DNA of 11,078 nt from Paracoccaceae bacterium (GTDB lineage Bacteria > Pseudomonadota > Alphaproteobacteria > Rhodobacterales > Rhodobacteraceae): positions 1-11,078 of the forward strand of contig DAOUPC010000063.1 in the NCBI GenBank assembly GCA_030626365.1. The letters are read 5' to 3'. Below, piece by piece: positions 5,349 through 11,078 of the stretch. Made by a program: the position numbers and the translations under genes. Every line of letters starts with the position of its first letter. The stretch's first letter is position 1. Under the pieces are notes generated by a model that did no database searches, was not told the origin of the DNA, and saw nothing but the letters and a program-made list of their open reading frames with translations.

Positions 5349-7046
5349 ATGATCTCCAGACGCGATTTTCTTCAGGTTTCGATGGCGGCCTCGGCGTTGG
5401 TCGGGGCCTCTGGCTTTGGCAACTGGGCACGGCTGGCCGCACAGCAATCGCTGAGCCAGGATCAGTTGCTGAACTTTGACACCTATGGGAATGTCAGCCT
5501 GATCCACATCACCGACATTCACGGCCAGCTGAACCCGATCTATTTTCGCGAACCCGAGATCAACCTTGGTATCGGCGCGGCAAAGGGCCAGATGCCCCAC
5601 GTGACCGGTGCCGATTTCCGCAAGGCATATGGCATCGCTGATGGCAGCCCGTCGGCCTATGCGCTGACCTATAATGACTTCACATCGCTGGCACAGGGTT
5701 ATGGCCGGGTTGGCGGGCTGGATCGGATGGCCACGGTGATCAATTCGATCCGCGCGGACCGGCCAGATGCGCTGCTGCTGGACGGGGGCGACACATGGCA
5801 CGGTTCCTATACCTGTTATCACAGTCAGGGTCAGGACATGGTCAATGTGATGAACGGGATGAAACCCGACGCGATGACCTTTCACTGGGAATTCACGCTT
5901 GGCTCAGAGCGGATTGGCGAAATCATCGAGGGCCTGCCATTCGTGGCGCTGGGCCAGAACATATTCGATGCCGAATGGGATGAACCGGCCGAACTGTTCA
6001 AGCCCTACAAGTTCTTTGAACGCGGCGGCGTCAAGATTGCCGTGATCGGTCAGGCGTTCCCCTATATGCCAATTGCCAACCCCGGCTGGATGTTCCCCGA
6101 ATACAGCTTTGGTATCCGCGACGAAAACATGCAGGCGATGGTCAATGAGGTCCGCGCGGCGGGGGCCGAACTGGTTGTGTGCCTTAGCCACAATGGCTTT
6201 GACGTGGACAAGAAGATGGCCGGGCGTGTGCAGGGCATTGATGTGATCTTGTCGGGCCACACCCATGATGCGCTGCCCGAACCGGTGCTGGTGGGGCAGA
6301 CCATAATCGTTGCCTCGGGATCAAACGGTAAATTCGTGAGCAGGGTCGATCTGGACGTGCGGGATGGCAGGATGATGGGGTTCCGTCACAAGCTGATCCC
6401 GGTTTTCAGTGACGTGATCGCGCCCGACCCGACCATCACCAAACTGATCGAGGCCGAACGCGCCCCCCACAAGGCGCAACTGTCAGAGGTAATCGGCCAG
6501 ACCGACGGGCTGCTTTACCGGCGCGGCAATTTCAACGGCACATGGGATGACCTGATCTGTGATGCGCTGATTTCCGAACGCGAGGCCGACATCGCCCTGT
6601 CGCCCGGTGTGCGCTGGGGTCCGTCGATCCTGCCGGGGCAGGACATCACCCGCGAAGACATCTGGAACGTCACTTCGATGACCTACGGAGAGGCCTACCG
6701 CACCGAAATGACCGGCGAATTCATTCAGGTGATATTAGAGGACGTGGGCGATAACCTGCTGAACCCGGACCCCTATTACCAACAGGGCGGCGACATGGTG
6801 CGCACTGGCGGTCTGGGCTATAGTATCGATGTGACCAAGCCACAGGGCAGCCGGATCAGCGATCTGACCCTGCTGAAAACCGGAGAGCGCATCGACCCGG
6901 CAAAGACCTATGTGGTTGCTGGCTGGGCATCGGTAAACGAAGGCACCGAGGGCCCGCAGATATGGGATGTGGTGGAAAGCCACATACGCAAGCAGGGCAC
7001 CGTATCGGTGTCGCCGAACAACTCGGTCAAGGTGATCGGGGCCTAA
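5349..7046 (+). CDS. soxB: SoxB, dimanganese thiosulfohydrolase
   Basis: SoxB hydrolyses the terminal sulfone from the SoxY-bound thiosulfonate, releasing sulfate. The 565-aa protein has a Tat-type N-terminus (MISRRDFLQVSMAASALVG), a calcineurin-like metallophosphoesterase domain (about 48-350) and a 5'-nucleotidase C-terminal domain (about 385-540). Metal-binding motifs are all present: HITDIHGQ (D56, H58), DGGDTWHGS (D148), HWEF (178-182 region, in place of the NHEF of nucleotidases), CLSHNGFD (H281) and SGHTHD (H304, H306). The HWEF form and the sox context separate it from true 5'-nucleotidases. ATG 5349 has AAAAGGGG upstream. The gene lies 98 nt after soxA, beyond a strong terminator, and 58 nt before the preferred soxC start. 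Confidence 0.95.
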   Translation: MISRRDFLQVSMAASALVGASGFGNWARLAAQQSLSQDQLLNFDTYGNVSLIHITDIHGQLNPIYFREPEINLGIGAAKGQMPHVTGADFRKAYGIADGSPSAYALTYNDFTSLAQGYGRVGGLDRMATVINSIRADRPDALLLDGGDTWHGSYTCYHSQGQDMVNVMNGMKPDAMTFHWEFTLGSERIGEIIEGLPFVALGQNIFDAEWDEPAELFKPYKFFERGGVKIAVIGQAFPYMPIANPGWMFPEYSFGIRDENMQAMVNEVRAAGAELVVCLSHNGFDVDKKMAGRVQGIDVILSGHTHDALPEPVLVGQTIIVASGSNGKFVSRVDLDVRDGRMMGFRHKLIPVFSDVIAPDPTITKLIEAERAPHKAQLSEVIGQTDGLLYRRGNFNGTWDDLICDALISEREADIALSPGVRWGPSILPGQDITREDIWNVTSMTYGEAYRTEMTGEFIQVILEDVGDNLLNPDPYYQQGGDMVRTGGLGYSIDVTKPQGSRISDLTLLKTGERIDPAKTYVVAGWASVNEGTEGPQIWDVVESHIRKQGTVSVSPNNSVKVIGA

Positions 7047-7065
7047 AAGGGGGGCCTGAGGGGGG
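7038..7065 (+). other. G-tract cluster at the soxB-soxC junction
   Basis: Three runs of guanine (GGGG at 7038-7041, then two runs of six at 7049-7054 and 7060-7065) are separated by 5-7 nt. They span the soxB stop codon and the start of the intercistronic gap. Such RNA could form a two-tier G-quadruplex or other stacked structure, but a chance GC-rich stretch is equally possible. Confidence 0.3.
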
Positions 7066-7104
7066 TCTGCATAAACGGTGCTGTATAAGTAGAAGGTGAA
7101 AAAG

Positions 7105-8364
7105 GTGTCGGACAAAACGAAAGCCCGAAAACCATCGCGCCGTCAGTTTCTGGCAGGAGCTGGGGCTGTGGTCGGGGGCGCGGCACATGCGGGGGCGGCA
7201 GGTGATCCGCTGATCACGCAGGTGCAGGACTGGGCCAGTGGTCATGGCGACGGGGTCGATGCCACGCCCTATGGCCTGCCGGTCAAATACGAATCCGATG
7301 TGATCCGGCGCAATGTGGACTGGCTGACCGCCGACACCATCAGTTCGATCAACTTTACCCCGATCCATGCGCTGGACGGCACCATCACCCCGCAGGGCTG
7401 TGCGTTTGAACGGCACCATTCGGGCGCAATTGATCTGTCCAAACAGGATTACCGCCTGATGATCAACGGGCTGGTCGATCAGCCGCTGGTCTTTACCTAC
7501 GAAGACCTTGAACGCTTCCCGCGTGAAAACCACGTCTATTTCTGTGAATGTGCCGCCAACACCGGCATGGAATGGGCCGGGGCGCAGTTGAACGGGGCGC
7601 AATTCACCCACGGCATGATCCACAACATGGAATATACCGGCGTGCCGCTGCGCACCCTGCTGCAAGAGGCGGGGATTCAGGCGGCGGGCAAATGGGTTTA
7701 TGTCGAAGGCGCGGATGCGTCTTCAAATGGCCGCTCGATCCCGCTGGAAAAGGTGCTGGACGACTGCCTTGTGGCGTTCAAGGCCAACGGAGAGGCCCTG
7801 CGCCGCGAACACGGATACCCTGTGCGGCTGGTGGTGCCGGGCTGGGAAGGCAACCTTTGGATCAAATGGCTGCGCCGCATCGAAGTGATGGATGGCCCGG
7901 TCGAGGCCAAGGAAGAAACCAGCAAATACACCGACCTTCTGGGCGATGGCACCGCGCGCAAATGGACATGGGAGATGGACGCAAAATCGGTCATCACCAG
8001 CCCCAGCCCGCAATCGCCGATCCGCCATGGCACCGGCCCGTTGGTCATTACCGGGCTGGCATGGTCGGGGCGCGGGGCGATAACGCAGGTTGATGTGTCG
8101 GTTGATGGCGGGGCCAATTGGGTTGCGGCCCGGCTGGCCGGGCATCAGCACGACAAGGCCCTGACGCGGTTCTATCTTGATACCGATTGGGATGGCCGCG
8201 AGATGCTGTTGCAGGCCCGTGCGCGTGACGCAACGGGCTATGTGCAGCCAACCAAGAACGCGCTGCGCGAGGTGCGCGGCATGAACTCGGTCTATCACAA
8301 CAATGGTATTCAGACATGGCTGGTCACCCCAAACGGAGAGGCCGAGAATGTCGAAGTGTCGTGA
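7105..8364 (+). CDS. soxC: SoxC, molybdopterin subunit of the SoxCD sulfane dehydrogenase
   Basis: SoxC oxidises the sulfane sulfur left on SoxY after SoxB action and passes electrons to SoxD. The 419-aa protein is a member of the sulfite-oxidase family: a Tat signal (KPSRRQFLAGAGAVV), the molybdopterin-binding domain (about 90-270) and a C-terminal Mo-cofactor dimerisation domain (about 300-405). The Mo-ligating cysteine is Cys149 in YFCECAANTGMEW, the SoxC form of the family motif, followed by FTHGMIHNMEYTGVP. GTG 7105 is chosen because AGAAGGTG (7091-7098) sits 6 nt before it. The in-frame GTG at 7096 would use almost no ribosome site. The end overlaps soxD by 17 nt. Presence of soxCD implies complete oxidation to sulfate without sulfur globules. 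Confidence 0.93.
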   Translation: MSDKTKARKPSRRQFLAGAGAVVGGAAHAGAAGDPLITQVQDWASGHGDGVDATPYGLPVKYESDVIRRNVDWLTADTISSINFTPIHALDGTITPQGCAFERHHSGAIDLSKQDYRLMINGLVDQPLVFTYEDLERFPRENHVYFCECAANTGMEWAGAQLNGAQFTHGMIHNMEYTGVPLRTLLQEAGIQAAGKWVYVEGADASSNGRSIPLEKVLDDCLVAFKANGEALRREHGYPVRLVVPGWEGNLWIKWLRRIEVMDGPVEAKEETSKYTDLLGDGTARKWTWEMDAKSVITSPSPQSPIRHGTGPLVITGLAWSGRGAITQVDVSVDGGANWVAARLAGHQHDKALTRFYLDTDWDGREMLLQARARDATGYVQPTKNALREVRGMNSVYHNNGIQTWLVTPNGEAENVEVS

Positions 8365-9346
8365 TCTGATTGTCGCCATTGTGCTGACCGCGACCTTGAC
8401 AGCGGGGTCCGCCGCGCTGGCCGGTCCCTATGGGCTTGGCCGCCCTGCTTTGACGGACGAGATTGCCGCATGGGACCATGATGTGCGCCCCGATGGCACC
8501 GGATTGCCGCCCGGTTCCGGATCTGTCGAGGCCGGAGAGGCATTGTTTTCAGAGCGCTGCGCCGCCTGCCATGGTGATTTTGCCGAAGGGGTGGACAACT
8601 GGCCTGCCCTGTCGGGCGGGCAGGATACGCTGGACCATGACGACCCGGTCAAGACGGTGGGGTCATACTGGCCCTATCTGTCGACGCTGTGGGATTATAT
8701 CCATCGCTCAAAACCCTATGGAAATGCCCAGACCCTTGCGACGGACGAGGTCTATGCGTTGGTGGCTTTCCTGCTTTATTCCAACGATCTGGTGGATGAG
8801 AAATTTGTGCTGACGCAGGGCAATTTCCTGACGGTGGAAATGCCCAACGCGGGTGGGTTCATCATTGATGACCGCGCACAGGCGGAATATCCGGCATTCA
8901 GCCGGGTGCCCTGCATGGAACGCTGCAAGGACAACGTTCAGATCACCACGCGGGCCGGCACCCTTGACGTGACGCCGCAATCGCAAACGCCGGAACCGCC
9001 GCAGGCCGTGCCCCCCCCCACTGACCCCGCCCTTCTGGCGGCTGGGGAAAAGGTGTTCAGGAAATGTAAATCCTGCCATCAGGTCGGGGAAGGCGCGAAA
9101 ACCCGCATCGGGCCGGTCCTGACCGGTATCGTTGATGCACCTGCGGGGGTGGCGGACGGATATCGCTATTCCAAACCCATGCAGGCGGCGGGCAAGGGTG
9201 GGCTGATCTGGACCAGCAAAGAACTGGCCGCATTTCTGACCAAACCAAAAAGCTATATGAAGGGGACGAAAATGTCCTTTTCCGGGCTTAGAAAGAAAGA
9301 CGACATTGCGGCGGTTATCGCCTATCTGACGTCTTTTTCGGGTTAG
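8348..9346 (+). CDS. soxD: SoxD, diheme cytochrome c subunit of SoxCD
   Basis: SoxD accepts electrons from SoxC. The 332-aa protein has a Sec signal peptide (about 1-25, ending SAALA), an N-terminal cytochrome domain with CAACH (71-75), a SoxD-typical PCMERCKDN segment, a proline-rich linker (TPEPPQAVPPPTDP) and a C-terminal cytochrome domain with CKSCH (240-244) and likely Met309 ligand in TKMSFSGL. Two hemes is the alphaproteobacterial form. ATG 8348 lies inside the soxC 3' end (17-nt overlap) with GGAGAGG upstream, so the two are translationally coupled. The frame is open farther upstream to 8303, but that extension lies inside soxC and would bury the signal peptide. The C-terminal domain strongly resembles the N-terminal half of SoxE next door. 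Confidence 0.92.
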   Translation: MSKCRDLIVAIVLTATLTAGSAALAGPYGLGRPALTDEIAAWDHDVRPDGTGLPPGSGSVEAGEALFSERCAACHGDFAEGVDNWPALSGGQDTLDHDDPVKTVGSYWPYLSTLWDYIHRSKPYGNAQTLATDEVYALVAFLLYSNDLVDEKFVLTQGNFLTVEMPNAGGFIIDDRAQAEYPAFSRVPCMERCKDNVQITTRAGTLDVTPQSQTPEPPQAVPPPTDPALLAAGEKVFRKCKSCHQVGEGAKTRIGPVLTGIVDAPAGVADGYRYSKPMQAAGKGGLIWTSKELAAFLTKPKSYMKGTKMSFSGLRKKDDIAAVIAYLTSFSG

Positions 9347-9352
9347 CCGGGC

Positions 9353-10072
9353 GTGCGCCGGATCATCAGGATCATGCCAGTGCTGGTGGCGCTGGGCATA
9401 CTGGCCGGCCCGGTCCGGGGCGAACATGATGTAACGGCGATTGGCAACGCCGAACGCGGGGCGCAGATATATGCCAAATGCACCGGCTGCCATCAGGTTG
9501 GTAAGGGCGCAAAGAACCGGATTGGCCCGCACCTGAACGGTATTTTTGGACGCAAGGCGGCGGCGGTTGACGGGTTCTTTTATTCCAAGGGCATCCGGCG
9601 CGCGGCCAGCGACGGACTGATATGGGATCTTGCGCGGCTGGATGCCTATCTGGAAAACCCCAAGGCGCTGGTATCCGGCACCAGGATGAGCTTTCGTGGC
9701 CTTAAGGATCGGCATGATCGTCAGGATGTTCTGGCCTATCTGCGCAGATTCTCGGACAATCCGTCCGACATCCCCGAGGCCGCCCCAACCGCAATCCTGC
9801 ACGAGGTGGAATTGTCGCGGGAAACGCTCGCGCTGATTGGTGACCCGGAATATGGCGAATACCTAAGCGCCGAATGCACCACCTGCCATCAGCGCGATGG
9901 CAGCGATGCGGGCATCCCGTCGATCATCCGCTGGCCAGCCGAGGATTTTGTGGCCGCGATGCACGCCTATAAACGCAAGATCCGCCCGCATCCGGTGATG
10001 CAGATGATGGCCGGGCGGCTGGAGGACGAAGAGATCGCGGCGCTTGCCGCCTATTTTGAGAACCTGAAATAA
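9353..10072 (+). CDS. soxE: SoxE, diheme cytochrome c of the SoxEF flavocytochrome
   Basis: SoxE is the heme subunit that takes electrons from the flavoprotein SoxF, in a complex resembling flavocytochrome c sulfide dehydrogenase. The 239-aa protein has a signal peptide (about 1-23), a first cytochrome c domain with CTGCH (43-47) and likely Met112 in TRMSFRGL, then a smaller second domain with CTTCH (175-179). It begins at GTG 9353, only 6 nt after the soxD stop, with no good ribosome site (only CCGGG). Initiation probably depends on ribosomes finishing soxD. ATG 9374 would have AGGA too close (2 nt) and lose the arginine-rich signal start. soxF follows after 27 nt. Confidence 0.88.
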   Translation: MRRIIRIMPVLVALGILAGPVRGEHDVTAIGNAERGAQIYAKCTGCHQVGKGAKNRIGPHLNGIFGRKAAAVDGFFYSKGIRRAASDGLIWDLARLDAYLENPKALVSGTRMSFRGLKDRHDRQDVLAYLRRFSDNPSDIPEAAPTAILHEVELSRETLALIGDPEYGEYLSAECTTCHQRDGSDAGIPSIIRWPAEDFVAAMHAYKRKIRPHPVMQMMAGRLEDEEIAALAAYFENLK

Positions 10073-10099
10073 ACACGCAACCAACCAGGAGGGAAGATA

Positions 10100-11078
10100 A
10101 TGACACTGAACAGAAGAAATTTCCTTGGCAAGGGGGCCGCGGTTGCGGCCACGGCGCTTGCGGCACCGATGGTCATGGCAGATGGCCACGCCAGACCCCG
10201 CGTTGTGGTCATTGGCGGCGGGGCCGGTGGTGCGACTGCGGCGCGCTATATCGCCAAAGGCTCCAAAGGGGCAATCGATGTCACACTGGTTGAACCAACC
10301 CGAAATTATTACACCTGCTTTTTCTCGAACCTTTATCTGGGCGGGTTCCGCGAACTGTCCAGCATTGGCCACACCTATGGCAAGCTGGCGGCAGAATACG
10401 GGATCAATGTGGTGCATGACTGGGCCATAGGCATTGACCGGGATGCGCGCACCGTCAGCCTGGCCGGGGGCGGCAAGCTGCCTTATGACCGGCTGGTGCT
10501 AAGCCCCGGCATTGATTTTGTCGATGGTGCGGTGCCCGGTTGGGATATCTCGGCGCAAAACGCCATGCCACACGCCTATAAGGCCGGATCACAAAGTGAA
10601 CTGCTAAAGGCGCAGATAAACGCGATGCCACAGGGCGGCACCTATGTAATGGTGGCCCCGCCCAACCCATTCCGCTGCCCGCCGGGACCGTATGAAAGGG
10701 TTTCCATGGTTGCGCACGCGCTGAAGGCAACCAACCCGACGGCCAAGATCATTATCGCCGACCCCAAGCCAAAGTTTTCCAAGATGGCGCTGTTTCAGGA
10801 AGGGTGGGGCACTCACTATGATGGCATGATTGAATGGATCGGTAAGGACTTTGGCGGTGACAATGTTACGGTTGATCCCGGTGCCATGACCGTCGATATC
10901 GACGGTGAGGTGATCAAGGCAGATGTCTGCAACGTCATTCCGGCGATGAAGGCTGGCCGTATCTGTGTAATGGCCGGCATTACAGAGTGCAACTGGGCAC
11001 CGGTTTCGGGGCACACGATGCAAAGCCGGGTGGATGAAAATATCCACGTTCTGGGCGATGCCTGCGCACAAGGTGACA
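10100..11078 (+). CDS. soxF: SoxF, FAD subunit of the SoxEF flavocytochrome, 3' end missing
   Basis: The frame runs open from ATG 10100 to the window edge (326 codons plus one base), so the C-terminal part is missing. AGGAGGGA sits upstream. The N-terminus has a Tat signal (NRRNFLGKGAAVAATALA), followed by a dinucleotide-binding motif VVVIGGGAGGATAA. Cys73 in NYYTCFFSN matches the cysteine that covalently holds FAD in flavocytochrome c sulfide dehydrogenase. Cys193 in FRCPPGPYERV matches one half of its active-site disulfide; the other half is expected beyond the window. GDACAQGD near the edge is the second FAD contact. SoxF has sulfide dehydrogenase activity in Paracoccus and can reactivate SoxYZ. 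The family call is firm; the complete length cannot be judged. Confidence 0.92.
   Translation, partial: MTLNRRNFLGKGAAVAATALAAPMVMADGHARPRVVVIGGGAGGATAARYIAKGSKGAIDVTLVEPTRNYYTCFFSNLYLGGFRELSSIGHTYGKLAAEYGINVVHDWAIGIDRDARTVSLAGGGKLPYDRLVLSPGIDFVDGAVPGWDISAQNAMPHAYKAGSQSELLKAQINAMPQGGTYVMVAPPNPFRCPPGPYERVSMVAHALKATNPTAKIIIADPKPKFSKMALFQEGWGTHYDGMIEWIGKDFGGDNVTVDPGAMTVDIDGEVIKADVCNVIPAMKAGRICVMAGITECNWAPVSGHTMQSRVDENIHVLGDACAQGD

Noticed and set aside
8708..9802. 364-codon minus-strand frame opposite soxD and soxE
   Set aside because: Antisense to two cytochromes with intact heme motifs; no domain, no ribosome site and shadow-like composition.
10100..11078. soxF as a possible broken gene because no stop is seen
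   Set aside because: Codon-by-codon reading shows one uninterrupted frame with FAD and cysteine motifs in order; it simply runs off the window.

Overview
The window holds a nearly complete sox (thiosulfate/sulfur oxidation) locus of the alphaproteobacterial type. The coding sequence is GC-rich, the periplasmic proteins carry Sec or Tat signals, and the order soxR-soxS | soxVW-XYZA-B-CD-EF matches the Paracoccus/Rhodobacterales arrangement. The organism is most likely a Rhodobacterales bacterium (Paracoccus/Roseobacter-like), but species cannot be named from the sequence alone.

Left arm (minus strand, about 1-1424). Reading leftward from a divergent promoter are soxS (periplasmic thioredoxin-like protein, 1035-1424), a secreted GlcG/HbpS-type heme-binding-domain protein (535-1038), the ArsR-family repressor soxR (163-498), and the first 23 codons of a membrane protein resembling the YeeE/YedE (SoxT/PmpA) sulfur transporters (1-71, cut by the window edge).

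Right arm (plus strand, about 1538-11078). soxV (CcdA-type electron transporter) and soxW (second periplasmic thioredoxin) form a first unit. After a 184-nt regulatory gap come soxX, soxY, soxZ and soxA. A textbook intrinsic terminator (5258-5293) separates soxA from soxB. soxB is followed by soxC, soxD, soxE and the first 326 codons of soxF, which runs off the right edge.

How the genes work together. SoxXA oxidatively couples thiosulfate to the C-terminal GGCGG cysteine of SoxY in the SoxYZ carrier. SoxB hydrolyses the terminal sulfonate as sulfate. SoxCD oxidises the remaining sulfane sulfur with six electrons, avoiding sulfur globules, and SoxB then regenerates the carrier. SoxV carries cytoplasmic reductant across the membrane to SoxS/SoxW, which keep SoxYZ reduced. 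SoxEF is a flavocytochrome c sulfide-dehydrogenase-like pair. SoxR probably represses the locus through palindromic sites in the soxS-soxV and soxW-soxX gaps, and derepresses when its two cysteines react with sulfane sulfur.

No new enzymatic system is evident: the core is the known Sox pathway. The less ordinary points are the heme-binding-domain gene between soxS and soxR, a matched pair of operator-like palindromes, a SoxR cysteine pair with the spacing reported for SqrR, a strong terminator inside the operon between soxA and soxB, and an apparent cytochrome-domain duplication between SoxD and SoxE. There is no gene-free stretch over 300 bases, and I see no tRNA, rRNA, CRISPR array or mobile element.
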